A DNA stretch of 64,000 nt from Flavonifractor sp. An92 (GTDB lineage: Bacteria > Bacillota > Clostridia > Oscillospirales > Oscillospiraceae): contig NZ_NFGZ01000006.1 of NCBI RefSeq assembly GCF_002159175.1, forward strand, positions 89,856-153,855, written 5' to 3'. The notes under the pieces were generated by a model that saw only the letters and a program-made list of their open reading frames with translations, was not told the origin of the DNA and made no database searches. Position numbers and translations under genes: made by a program. How positions within the stretch are numbered: position 1 is the stretch's first letter; each line of letters starts with the position of its first letter. Positions 53,482 through 61,612 of the stretch are shown here, piece after piece.

Positions 53482-54054
53482 TCAGTGCCAGTTCTCCGGC
53501 AGCTCTGCCCCCTCCAGGCGGGCCGGGGGCGGATATTCCTCCCCAAAGGTCTCCACCCGGACCTTCTTCAGGACAATGGGCTCCACGGGGGCAGTGACGG
53601 TGACGCCGGGACCCAGGTGGATCTCCACCGGGCGCACCTCCAGGCTGTCCCAGCGGCGGATCTCCTCCATGCCCTCGATAACCTTGCCGAAGGCCGGATA
53701 GTGGAAGCCCAGCCGGGGGTCCTCCGCCAGGGGGAAGAAGAACTCTCCCCCGGCGATGCCGTTTTCATAGCCGCCCATGGCAATGGTGCCCGGGACCACC
53801 TCCAGGTGGTTGGGGAAGCCGTGGGTCTGGGCCTCGTAGGGGATGAGGTACTTGGCCTCCTCCCGGCCGAAGGCGGTAAAGCTCATATCGGCCACATAGC
53901 CGGGCACCAGGCGCTCCACGGTGTGGCCGTCGAAACAGCCCAGCCGGGCCAGATAGAGGAAGCTGTTGACCGTGTTGGGGGCCTCCTCGGGGTAGAGCTC
54001 GCAGACGATCTGTTTGCCGTTGGAGAGCTCAATGGTGACGATGGGATGGCGCAT
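53482..54054 (-). CDS. Cyclophilin-type peptidyl-prolyl cis-trans isomerase
   Basis: This 190-residue protein has a cyclophilin core: VTIELSNGKQIVCELYPEEAPNTVNSFLYLARLGCFDGHTVERLVPGY. The usual Phe-His of the active site (YxGxxFHRxxP) reads DGHTVERLVPG, and later FGKVIEGMEEI is canonical. It has no signal peptide, so it is cytoplasmic. AAAGGAAG precedes the ATG. Activity could be reduced by the divergent active-site block. Confidence 0.88.
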   Translation of the reverse strand: MRHPIVTIELSNGKQIVCELYPEEAPNTVNSFLYLARLGCFDGHTVERLVPGYVADMSFTAFGREEAKYLIPYEAQTHGFPNHLEVVPGTIAMGGYENGIAGGEFFFPLAEDPRLGFHYPAFGKVIEGMEEIRRWDSLEVRPVEIHLGPGVTVTAPVEPIVLKKVRVETFGEEYPPPARLEGAELPENWH

Positions 54055-54079
54055 AGGGCCACTTCCTTTCTGCGTGAAC

Positions 54080-54110
54080 AGGGCCGCCCGGTCTCTTTCC
54101 GGGCGGCCCT
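54080..54110 (-). terminator. Hairpin between the surface phosphatase and cyclophilin genes
   Basis: AGGGCCGCCCGG pairs with its complement, without a clear T-run, so termination may be partial. Confidence 0.5.
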
Positions 54111-54124
54111 TGCGGTATATTTGC

Positions 54125-56302
54125 TTACGCCACGGGGGTGGACAGGCGGTTCTGAAGGGCGGTGATCTGGTCGGCGGTCATGCCGATGCCGGTGAGATAG
54201 TCCACCGCGGCCTTCTGGAGGTCCACGCCGGTGAGGTCGGCGTCCTTCTCCAGGCCGGCCATGTCGCGGAGCATGCCCACGGCCACCTCGGAGATGAGCT
54301 GGTACTGCTCGGAGCCCTTCTCCACGTGGTAGTAGTTCTCATAGGACACCATGTAGTCGGCCACGATCTCGTCCTGGGTGGCGCCCATCAGGGCCTCCAG
54401 CAGGATGGCGGTGAAGCCGGCGCGGTCCTTGCCCTCGGTGCAGTGGAACGCGTAGGGGCCCTCGTGGGCGATCATGAACTCCAGGCCGCTCTTGAGCTTA
54501 GTCTGGAAATCCTCGGCCTTGTAGTCCACGCCCATGTTGAGAGCGATCACATTGCCCGCCTCATAGAGGCTCTGGTAGTAGGGGGAATCGAAGCCCTCGG
54601 CGGTAATGTAGCCCTGGATGGCGGCGTCATCGTCGGCCAGGTTCACGACGGTCTTGACGCCGGCCTTCTCGATGAGGTCATCGGCGTAGGAAGCGCGGCC
54701 CAGCTCGGGGTTCACGGGGCTGCTGGTGCGGTACAGGACGCCCTCAGCAATGTCGCCCACGGTGATGGCGCGGAAGTTGGCAAAGACCTCGTCAGAGGCG
54801 TAGTCGCTCCGCTCGTTGGTGCGCTGGAGCTGATGGGCCTCATACTGGGCCAGATAGCCCGCCTTCTCGGCCAGCGTGAAGGTGACGATGTCACCCTCCT
54901 CCACGCCGTAGGTGGTGGAGAAGTTGCCCATGTTGATGGCCACCACCAGGAGGTCGCTCTCCTGGTTGTCCCGGACCACGTTCTCACCGGTGTTCACGTC
55001 GCTGTAAGAGGTGCAGAAGGGGATGTCCAGGCTGGTGCCGTTGACGGTCACTTCCAGCACGTCGCCCAGCTCCAGACCGGCGGTGTAGAGGGCCTCGGGC
55101 TTGATGTCCAGGTCCAGGTTGCCGTACTTCTCCACCGCGGCCACGCTGCCCACCACGGGGGCATTGGTGGTGTCATAGGTGTTGGCGAAGATGGCGCCGT
55201 TGACCACCCAGACGTCGGAGAAGTCGGGCTTGCCGTCCTTGTTGGGGCAGACCAGATAGTCGCCATAGCCGTGCTCGGAGGCGGGGTCGTTCACGTGGAG
55301 CACATCGCCCCAGGCGGTGTTCACGGTGAGGCGCACGTCGGCGGGCACGAAGCAGGCGAAGTTGGTGTCAGGCTCCGCCTTGGTCTTGAGGTCGATAAAG
55401 GTATCCTTGTTCTCGGTAAAATCCTTCTCGGTGAGCGCAGAGCCGTCGGCCTTGGTGTAGGTCTCCAGCACCTTGCTCAGCTTGGTGACCCACTGCTCGC
55501 CCACGGTGCCCTTCAGGACCACGCTCTCGCCGTCGTCGGTGGCGGTGTAGTCCACATTCTCCAGGTCGTTGTGGAAGGAGGTGTCCTTGGAGACCATCAT
55601 ACCCTGGATGGTGTACTCGGTCTTGCCGGTAAGGAAGAAGTCCTCCGCATGGGCGGCGATGTACTCCTCGCCGGACTGTTCAGGGCTCAGAGCGGTGAAC
55701 TGCACCAGGATCTGGGCCAGCTCCGCCCGGGTGGCAGTGCCGTTGGGGTTCAGATAGCCCTGGCTGTCGCCCTTCATCACGTCGGCGTAGTAGCAGAAGG
55801 ACATGCCCTCCAGCGCCCAGGCGGGGATCTGGTCATAGTCGGGGGCCTCCCGCATGGCCATGCCGCCCTCCTCGCTGGTCACGCCGGTGAGCTCGGCATA
55901 GCGGGCGAGGATCACGGCGATCTCGGCCCGGGTGATGGCCCGGTCACCGGCGAAGGTCTTGTCCGCGGGGACCGCGGCCAGACCCTCCGCCTCCGCCCAG
56001 GCGGCGGCGTCGGCGTACCACTTGCCCTCCACATCCACGAAGGTGGTGGCGGCGACTTCCTCGGTGGGGTCGGCCAGATTGTAGAGGGTCTGGAACACGG
56101 TGCCGCGGGTGACGGTGCCGGTGGGGTCGAACTTGTTGTTGCCGATGCCGGCCATCATGCCCTGGGCGGTGACCTCGGTCACCGCAGAGGCATACCAGGC
56201 GTTTTCCGGCACATCAGAGAAGGAGGCCTCAGCCGCCAGGGCGGGCACGGCCAGGTTGACAGCCAGCGCACCGGCCATCAGCAGAGCGAGCGATTTCTTC
56301 AC
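54125..56302 (-). CDS. SLH-anchored surface phosphatase with CX5R (tyrosine phosphatase-like) motif
   Basis: This 725-residue secreted protein has a signal peptide (about 1-24), then three N-terminal SLH repeats (about 25-205, beginning ASFSDVPENAWYASAVTEVTAQG). A central region with ligand-binding-like beta strands follows (about 240-495). The C-terminal phosphatase domain has the P-loop HCTEGKDRAG (Cys621, Arg627) and the upstream general-acid region TVVNLADDD. This matches the Y_phosphatase3/lipid phosphatase group of tyrosine-phosphatase-like enzymes. I took the second GTG (56302), which has AAAGG 10 nt upstream; the first GTG at 56311 overlaps that site. Its neighbour is an SLH-anchored 5'-nucleotidase, suggesting joint extracellular phosphate release. 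The substrate is unknown. Confidence 0.85.
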   Translation of the reverse strand: MKKSLALLMAGALAVNLAVPALAAEASFSDVPENAWYASAVTEVTAQGMMAGIGNNKFDPTGTVTRGTVFQTLYNLADPTEEVAATTFVDVEGKWYADAAAWAEAEGLAAVPADKTFAGDRAITRAEIAVILARYAELTGVTSEEGGMAMREAPDYDQIPAWALEGMSFCYYADVMKGDSQGYLNPNGTATRAELAQILVQFTALSPEQSGEEYIAAHAEDFFLTGKTEYTIQGMMVSKDTSFHNDLENVDYTATDDGESVVLKGTVGEQWVTKLSKVLETYTKADGSALTEKDFTENKDTFIDLKTKAEPDTNFACFVPADVRLTVNTAWGDVLHVNDPASEHGYGDYLVCPNKDGKPDFSDVWVVNGAIFANTYDTTNAPVVGSVAAVEKYGNLDLDIKPEALYTAGLELGDVLEVTVNGTSLDIPFCTSYSDVNTGENVVRDNQESDLLVVAINMGNFSTTYGVEEGDIVTFTLAEKAGYLAQYEAHQLQRTNERSDYASDEVFANFRAITVGDIAEGVLYRTSSPVNPELGRASYADDLIEKAGVKTVVNLADDDAAIQGYITAEGFDSPYYQSLYEAGNVIALNMGVDYKAEDFQTKLKSGLEFMIAHEGPYAFHCTEGKDRAGFTAILLEALMGATQDEIVADYMVSYENYYHVEKGSEQYQLISEVAVGMLRDMAGLEKDADLTGVDLQKAAVDYLTGIGMTADQITALQNRLSTPVA

Positions 56303-56321
56303 GCGAAACACACCTTTCGAT

Positions 56322-56358
56322 GGAAGTAAAACGGGGGCCGGCCTGTTGGCCGGCCCCC
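56322..56358 (-). terminator. Terminator between the two SLH phosphatase genes
   Basis: GGGGGCCGGCC pairs with GGCCGGCCCCC around TGTT, followed on the minus strand by GTTTTACTT. Confidence 0.65.
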
Positions 56359-56389
56359 GCGGTCTGGATCGATTGGAACGGAAGGGAAC

Positions 56390-58636
56390 TTACGCAGCCG
56401 CCTCGGTGCTCTCACCGGTCTGGGTGGTGGCGTTCTCGAAGTTCACCAGGATCTGAGCCAGCTCGGCGCGGGAGGCGGTGCCGGTGGGATTGAGCTTGTT
56501 GTTGCTGCCGGCGATGATGCCCATAGCCACAGCCTGCTCCACGCTGTCCTGCGCCCAGGAGGCCACCTGGTCGGCGTCGGTGAAGCTGCTCAGGTCACCC
56601 TCAGCGGCGGTGACGCCCTGCTTGGCGGCGTAGTCGGCGAACACCTTGGCCAGCTCCTGGCGGCTCATGGTGCGGTCGCCGCCGAACACGCCGGCGCTGA
56701 CGCCGCTGGTGAGGCCCTCAGCCTCGGCCCAGGCGGCGGCATTGGCGTACCACTTGCCCTCCACGTCGGTGAAGGTGGTCTCACCCACCTCGGGGCTGCC
56801 GGCCATGTTGTACAGGGTCTGATAGACCATGCCGCGGGTCACGGTGGTGGCGGGAGCAAAGGTGGTGCTGGAGGTGCCGTTCATGTAGCCGTCGGTGACC
56901 ACGGAGCGGACGGCCTCAGCGTACCAGGCGGAGGTATCCACGTCGGTGTAGGCGCTCAGGGCGTCCTTGATGATGGTGATGCGGCCATCACCGGTGGGGT
57001 TGGAGTAGGCTTCGCCCACGACGCCGCCCAGCTCGTCCACGATGTAGTTGATGAGCACGGCGTTGTCGATCATGACGCAGTCCTTGAGCACGGTGTCGTC
57101 CTTGAACATCACAAAGCCGTCTCCGCCGTTCTTGAGCATGTAGTTGTGGGAGGCCAGGGTGTAGGTCTTGTTGACGTCCAGAGGCTCGTCGCCCACCATG
57201 ACGTCCTTCACGCGGTACTCGTCGTCCACCTTCACGAACTCGCCCTCGTCATTGAGGACCACGGAGGAGGGGATGGTGGTGTCGATGGTGTAGGTCAGGC
57301 CGGAGACCTGCAGGAAGCCGCCGTTCTCCTCGGGGCACAGGCGGGCGCCCATCTCCAGAGCGTCCAGGATGTCCTGGCCGTTGGTCTCCACCAGGCAGGC
57401 CTCGTTGCCGAAGGGATGGACATTGATGATGTCCTCGTAGGTGATCTCGCCCGCGGCGATGTCGGCGCGGACGCCGCCGCCGTTGACGAAGGCGATGTCA
57501 GCGTCCAGCATGACGCGGTAGGCGTCGGCGCACAGGTCGCCCAGGTTGGTCTCGGCGTTGCGGACAGCGCGGTTGCCGGTGGCGGGGTCCTTGGTAGTCA
57601 GATCCACGTCGCTCTTGGCCACCACTTCCTGGAGGACAGCGTCGAACTCCTCGTTGACCTTGGCCACGTAGGAGGCCACGGCCTCGTCCTGCTTGTCGTA
57701 GCCGGTGACCAGCTCGGAGGTGATCTCGCCGGTCTTGGTGTCGATGACCACCTTGCCGATGTTGGCCAGCTTGGTGCCGGTCTGGGCCAGGGTCACGTCC
57801 TCGCCGTCCTTGTTCTGGACAGTCTCGTCATAGGTCTCGTGAGAGTGGCCGTCGATGAACACATCGATGCCGGTGGTGTTGGCGATCACGGACTTGGAGG
57901 TCCACACATCAGTGGAGCCCTCGTTGCCCAGGTGGCCCAGGGCCACCACGTAGTCGGCGCCGGCCTTGGTGGCGTCGTCCACGGCCTTCTGCACAGCGGC
58001 GTAGAGGTCCTTGCCCTCATTGCCCTGGGAGAAGCTGTAGATGTACTCGCCCTTGTCGTTCTGGAAGTAGGTGGGGGTGGACTTGGTGAAAGACTCGGGG
58101 GTGTCGATGCCCACGAAGCCCACGGTCACATCGCCGTAGTCCACCAGCTTATAGGCGTCCAGGACGGCCTTGCCGTTCAGGTCGGTGAAGTTGCAGCACA
58201 GGTAGTCGTAGTTGGCCTTCTCCTTGGCCAGGGTGAGGAAGTTGTCCATGCCATAGTCGAACTCATGGTTGCCGGGGATGGCCAGGTCATAGCCCACCTC
58301 GTTCATGATGTCCACGATGTAGGAGCCCTTGGACAGGGTGCCGATGGCGCCGCCCTGGATGGCGTCGCCGGCGTCCACCAGAGTGACGTTGTCAGCGCCG
58401 TACTGGGCCTCCATCTCGGCCTTGTAGGCGGCAACGCCCGCGTAGCCGATGGCCGTGACCGCACCGGACTCTTCGTCCTTGGCCTGGTCGATCTGGCAGT
58501 GGACGTCGTTGGTGTGGAGGATGACGATCTTGCCGTCTTCCTTGGCCGCAGTCTCGTCCGCCGCCAGGGCGGGAGCGCCCAGACCCAGGGTCAGGGCCGC
58601 CGCCAGAGACAGCGAGAGGATCTTCTTGGAGTTCAT
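56390..58636 (-). CDS. SLH-anchored 5'-nucleotidase / UshA-type metallophosphatase
   Basis: This 748-residue secreted enzyme has a signal peptide (about 1-27). The metallophosphoesterase domain has metal motifs ILHTNDVH, DAGDAIQGG, GNHEFDYG, ALGHLG and DVFIDGHSH. The C-terminal 5'-nucleotidase domain has FVNGGGVRADIAAGEITYEDIINVHPFGN and NYMLKNGGDGF. Three SLH repeats occupy about the last 180 residues. It likely releases phosphate from extracellular nucleotides or sugar nucleotides and delivers nucleosides for uptake. The ATG at 58636 has AAAGGTGG about 10 nt upstream. The promoter region contains GTAACTCTTTTGTTAC, a small palindrome of unknown meaning. Confidence 0.93.
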   Translation of the reverse strand: MNSKKILSLSLAAALTLGLGAPALAADETAAKEDGKIVILHTNDVHCQIDQAKDEESGAVTAIGYAGVAAYKAEMEAQYGADNVTLVDAGDAIQGGAIGTLSKGSYIVDIMNEVGYDLAIPGNHEFDYGMDNFLTLAKEKANYDYLCCNFTDLNGKAVLDAYKLVDYGDVTVGFVGIDTPESFTKSTPTYFQNDKGEYIYSFSQGNEGKDLYAAVQKAVDDATKAGADYVVALGHLGNEGSTDVWTSKSVIANTTGIDVFIDGHSHETYDETVQNKDGEDVTLAQTGTKLANIGKVVIDTKTGEITSELVTGYDKQDEAVASYVAKVNEEFDAVLQEVVAKSDVDLTTKDPATGNRAVRNAETNLGDLCADAYRVMLDADIAFVNGGGVRADIAAGEITYEDIINVHPFGNEACLVETNGQDILDALEMGARLCPEENGGFLQVSGLTYTIDTTIPSSVVLNDEGEFVKVDDEYRVKDVMVGDEPLDVNKTYTLASHNYMLKNGGDGFVMFKDDTVLKDCVMIDNAVLINYIVDELGGVVGEAYSNPTGDGRITIIKDALSAYTDVDTSAWYAEAVRSVVTDGYMNGTSSTTFAPATTVTRGMVYQTLYNMAGSPEVGETTFTDVEGKWYANAAAWAEAEGLTSGVSAGVFGGDRTMSRQELAKVFADYAAKQGVTAAEGDLSSFTDADQVASWAQDSVEQAVAMGIIAGSNNKLNPTGTASRAELAQILVNFENATTQTGESTEAAA

Positions 58637-58762
58637 TTCAAACATTCCACCTTTCGTCACACTTCATCCGGATGATGTCTCCGGAGTTTGACATCATAAT
58701 AGTAACAAAAGAGTTACGAGAATACAAGCACTCTTGGTGCAAAATTTCTCACACCGTGCAAA

Positions 58763-58800
58763 AGACCGCCCCCATCCGGGAATCCGGATGGGGGCGGTCT
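58763..58800 (-). terminator. Terminator of prfB
   Basis: A 17-bp GC-rich stem (AGACCGCCCCCATCCGG with its complement) is followed on the minus strand by TTTTGC. Confidence 0.88.
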
Positions 58801-58810
58801 GTCGTTTTCT

Positions 58811-59932
58811 TTACTTGCTGGCCCAGTTGCCGGTGGCGCTGGCCTTCAGATAGGCGTTGATAAAGCCGTCCAGGTCGCCGTCCATGACGGCGTTGATGTT
58901 GCTGGTCTCGTAGCCGGTGCGGTTGTCCTTCACCAGCTGGTAGGGCATAAAGACATAGGAGCGGATCTGGCTGCCCCACTCGATCTTGAGCTGCACGCCC
59001 TTGATGTCGGAGATCTTCTCCAGATGGGCCTCCATCTTCAGCTGCACCAGGCGGGAGCGGAGCATCCGCATACAGTTGTCCCGGTTCTGGAACTGGCTGC
59101 GCTCGGTCTGGCAGGAGACCACCACGCCGGTGGGCTTGTGGATCAGGCGCACGGCGGAGGAGGTCTTGTTGACGTGCTGGCCGCCCGCACCGGAGGAGCG
59201 GTAGACCTGCATCTCGATGTCCTCAGGCCGGATGTCCACCTCCACGTCGTCGGGCAGCTCCGGCATGACCTCCACCGCGGAGAAAGAGGTCTGCCGCCGG
59301 GCCTGGGCGTCGTAGGGAGACACCCGCACCAGGCGGTGCACGCCGTGCTCGCTCTTCAGGTGACCGTAGGCGTTCTCACCGGAGATGGTGATGGTGGCGC
59401 TCTTGATGCCGCCCTCCTCGCAGTCCTGATAATCCATGGTCTTGCAGGCATAGCCGTGGCGCTCGGCCCAGCGGGTGTACATGCGGTAGAGCATCTGGGC
59501 CCAGTCCTGGGCCTCGGTGCCGCCGGCGCCGGCGTGGATGTTCAGGATGGCGTTGGAGTTGTCATACTCGCCGGTGAGCAGGGAGGACAGACGGGCCTCC
59601 TCGATGTCGCTCTCCAGCTTGGCAAAGCCCTCCTCCAGCTCGGGCAGGAGGGATTCGTCCTCCTCCTCATTGCCCATCTCGCACAGGGTCATCAGGTCGG
59701 ACCAGGTGTCCATGCGGCTCTTCTGGCCGTCCAGCTTGGCCTTGAGCTGGGACAGGCGCTGCTGGACCTTCTGGGCCTTCTCCAGGTTGTTCCAGAAGCC
59801 CTCGGAGGCGCTCTCCGACTCCAGCATATCCGCCTCCCGGGCGGCAGCCTCCAGGCCCAGAGCCTGATTCAGGTCCTCCAGGTCGGGCAGGATGTTGTTC
59901 AGTTTTACCTTATACTCGTCAAATTGAAGCAT
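58811..59932 (-). CDS. prfB: Peptide chain release factor 2, without programmed frameshift
   Basis: This 373-residue factor ends translation at UGA and UAA. The GGQ motif (GAGGQHVNKTSS, G250-G251-Q252) is intact. The codon-recognition tripeptide reads SPY (205-207, VRVSPYDAQ) instead of the usual SPF. The gene is one open frame from ATG 59932; the in-frame UGA and shift site found near codon 25 of many prfB genes is absent, so the usual autoregulation is missing. A weak ribosome binding site precedes the ATG, and TTTACA-17-TATAAT lies upstream. Confidence 0.95.
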   Translation of the reverse strand: MLQFDEYKVKLNNILPDLEDLNQALGLEAAAREADMLESESASEGFWNNLEKAQKVQQRLSQLKAKLDGQKSRMDTWSDLMTLCEMGNEEEDESLLPELEEGFAKLESDIEEARLSSLLTGEYDNSNAILNIHAGAGGTEAQDWAQMLYRMYTRWAERHGYACKTMDYQDCEEGGIKSATITISGENAYGHLKSEHGVHRLVRVSPYDAQARRQTSFSAVEVMPELPDDVEVDIRPEDIEMQVYRSSGAGGQHVNKTSSAVRLIHKPTGVVVSCQTERSQFQNRDNCMRMLRSRLVQLKMEAHLEKISDIKGVQLKIEWGSQIRSYVFMPYQLVKDNRTGYETSNINAVMDGDLDGFINAYLKASATGNWASK

Positions 59933-59967
59933 ACTATACACTCTCACTTTGATTGTTTCATCGCTCC

Positions 59968-59996
59968 ATTATATACAATCCATAGAGAGATGTAAA
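59968..59996 (-). promoter_or_regulatory. Promoter of prfB
   Basis: On the minus strand TTTACA (59991-59996) and TATAAT (59968-59973) are 17 nt apart, about 35 nt before the start codon. Confidence 0.8.
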
Positions 59997-60018
59997 GAAA
60001 AATGTGCAAAAACCCGCC

Positions 60019-60126
60019 TCATCGCTGGCTGGCACACCACTCCGGCTCGGTGTGGAAGATCAGATCGTCCACATCCTCCTGGCCTCCGGCGCCGCTCCTG
60101 GGTTCCCGGCGCTCCTCCTCCGGCAT
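60019..60126 (-). CDS. Small ORF of 35 residues downstream of the Rrf2 regulator
   Basis: On the minus strand an ATG at 60126 follows GGGGGGAGAGCC, a strong ribosome binding site, and opens a 35-codon frame ending in TGA. The product is hydrophilic and acidic in its second half (QEDVDDLIFHTEPEW) with one Cys near the end. It lies 73 nt after the Rrf2 gene and could be its second gene. I recognise no family; comparison with relatives would show whether it is conserved. Confidence 0.4.
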   Translation of the reverse strand: MPEEERREPRSGAGGQEDVDDLIFHTEPEWCASQR

Positions 60127-60199
60127 GGCTCTCCCCCCTTTCCCGGGATGCGAAATACGTCCACAGGCCAGTCTATGCCATCCCGGCGGGAGATATGCC

Positions 60200-60610
60200 T
60201 CATTCCTCCGGCGGCATCAGGTCCCGGAGGGTCTTGCTGTCCAGAAAGTGGTTGATGGTGTCGTAGAACTCGGTCCAGAAGCTCCGGGCCGGGCAGCTCC
60301 CCTGCCGCTCGCACAGCTCGGGGCCCAGCTCCAGGCAGAGGGTGGGGGCCAGTTTACCCTCGGTGGCCCGCAGGATCTCCCCCACGGTGTACTCCTCCGG
60401 CTCCCGCACCAGGCGGTAGCCCCCGCTCTTCCCCCGGACGCTCTGCAAAAAGCCGGCGCGCCCCAGCAGAGAGATGATCTGTTCCAGATATTTTACCGTG
60501 ATCCCCTGGCGCTGGGCGATCTCGTGCAGGGGGATGAGCCCCTCATCCCGGTGCTGGGCCAGATCGATCATCACACGCAGGGCGTAGCGCCCCTTGGTGG
60601 AAATTTTCAA
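60200..60610 (-). CDS. Rrf2-family transcriptional regulator with three-cysteine (IscR-like) motif
   Basis: This 136-residue winged-helix regulator starts with the family sequence MKISTKGRYALRVMIDLAQH; HTH LHEIAQRQGITVKYLEQIISLLGRAGFLQSVRGKSGGYRL. Three cysteines (C92, C100, C106) lie where IscR binds a 2Fe-2S cluster (C92, C98, C104 in E. coli), so Fe-S or redox sensing is likely. CymR-type family members lack them. The TTG at 60610 has AGAGG 8 nt upstream and gives the canonical N-terminus; the GTG at 60619 is less likely. No isc/suf genes are adjacent. Confidence 0.88.
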   Translation of the reverse strand: MKISTKGRYALRVMIDLAQHRDEGLIPLHEIAQRQGITVKYLEQIISLLGRAGFLQSVRGKSGGYRLVREPEEYTVGEILRATEGKLAPTLCLELGPELCERQGSCPARSFWTEFYDTINHFLDSKTLRDLMPPEE

Positions 60611-61066
60611 GTCTATCACCTCTCATTACCCATCATTATACGATAGAAATACTAGGATTTCAAGAGTGAGCAATCGAGATGCAGTTGTCCCCCGCTGCGG
60701 CGGGGGAGTTTGCGCTCGCCGCGCGGGCCGCCTATCCAGCGGGGACCCGATTTCTTTTCTCGAAAAGAAACCGGGGAAAGAAAAGAAGGAGAGGGGAACT
60801 TCTCGTTCCCCTCTCCACTCCCCTCCAAAAGGGCGGCCTTTTTGGGGGCCGCCCGATTGCCAGGGTACAACGCTTTCTTCATAGGCACCGGGCCTGGTTT
60901 TTGCTCCGCCACGCTTTGGAAATCCCTCCGCAGCGGAACACAAGCCGGGGTGCGCCTTGGGGGAGTCCAGAGGGGGGTATCCCCCCTCTGGGCTTTCTTT
61001 CCCACCGCTTTCTTTGCAAAGAAAGCGGTGCTCCCGCTGAGTAAGCGGCCCGTCCGGCGAGGACAC
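60611..61066. other. Non-coding block rich in inverted repeats
   Basis: No convincing gene is present. Inverted repeats lie at 60688-60707, 60751-60770, 60788-60816, 60831-60854, 60967-60991 and a 28-bp perfect palindrome at 61003-61030. Open frames across the block lack domain-like sequence. It may be the 3' region of nrdDG plus a dispersed repeat unit. Confidence 0.6.
61003..61030 (-). terminator. Perfect 28-bp palindrome downstream of nrdG
   Basis: CACCGCTTTCTTTG with its exact complement forms a long stem about 37 nt after the nrdG stop codon. There is no T-run, so termination here is only a candidate. Confidence 0.45.
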
Positions 61067-61594
61067 TCAATCCGGATTCTGCCACAGCACCACCGTACCG
61101 GCGGCGCGGGTGGCGTTCAGGTCGATGAGGCGCTGGTTGGCCGAGCCGCGGAAGAGAAGAGTGATGTCCTTCTGCTCCTCCACGAAGGGACCGTCCACCA
61201 GCACATCGATGAGGGAGAGCATCTCGTCGGTGACCTCACAGCGGCCACGGCTCTCCTGCAAAAGCTGGGTGTCGTAGACATAACCGGAGAAAGCCCAGAT
61301 GTTCTTTTCCGGCAGGCGCTCCCGCACCCGCTTCAGAAAGGGCAGCAGGGCGCGCTGATTGTCCGGCTCGAAGGGCTCTCCCCCCAGCAGGGTCAGCCCG
61401 CTGACGTAGCTGGGCTCAAGGTCCGCCAGGATGGCGTCCTCCACTTCCTGGGTGAAGGGCGCCCCGTAGCAGAAATCCTGGGCCTCCTGGTTGAAGCAGC
61501 CCTTGCAGTGGTGGGTGCAGCCCGAGACGAAGAGGGACACCCGCACGCCGGGGCCGTTGGCGATATCCCGGCGCTTGATGGCGGCATAATTCAT
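61067..61594 (-). CDS. nrdG: Anaerobic ribonucleotide reductase activating protein
   Basis: This 175-residue radical-SAM enzyme installs the glycyl radical on NrdD. The cluster motif is CTHHCKGCF (C26, C30, C33), and GLTLLGGEPFEP is the SAM-binding motif. It lies 18 nt downstream of nrdD and is cotranscribed with it. The upstream ribosome binding site is weak (GAAGAGGCGG). Activity needs strict anoxia. Confidence 0.96.
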   Translation of the reverse strand: MNYAAIKRRDIANGPGVRVSLFVSGCTHHCKGCFNQEAQDFCYGAPFTQEVEDAILADLEPSYVSGLTLLGGEPFEPDNQRALLPFLKRVRERLPEKNIWAFSGYVYDTQLLQESRGRCEVTDEMLSLIDVLVDGPFVEEQKDITLLFRGSANQRLIDLNATRAAGTVVLWQNPD

Positions 61595-61612
61595 AAATGT
61601 CCGCCTCTTCTC

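Noticed and set aside
54080..54110. Strong terminator between the phosphatase and cyclophilin genes
   Set aside because: The hairpin is real but lacks a T-run, so I list it only as a weak terminator.
59850..59932. Programmed frameshift site in prfB
   Set aside because: The reading frame is continuous from the ATG and no in-frame UGA with an upstream Shine-Dalgarno element is present.
60626..61085. Several overlapping frames in the repeat-rich block after nrdG
   Set aside because: They run through perfect inverted repeats, differ by frame without a preferred one, and carry no recognisable domain.
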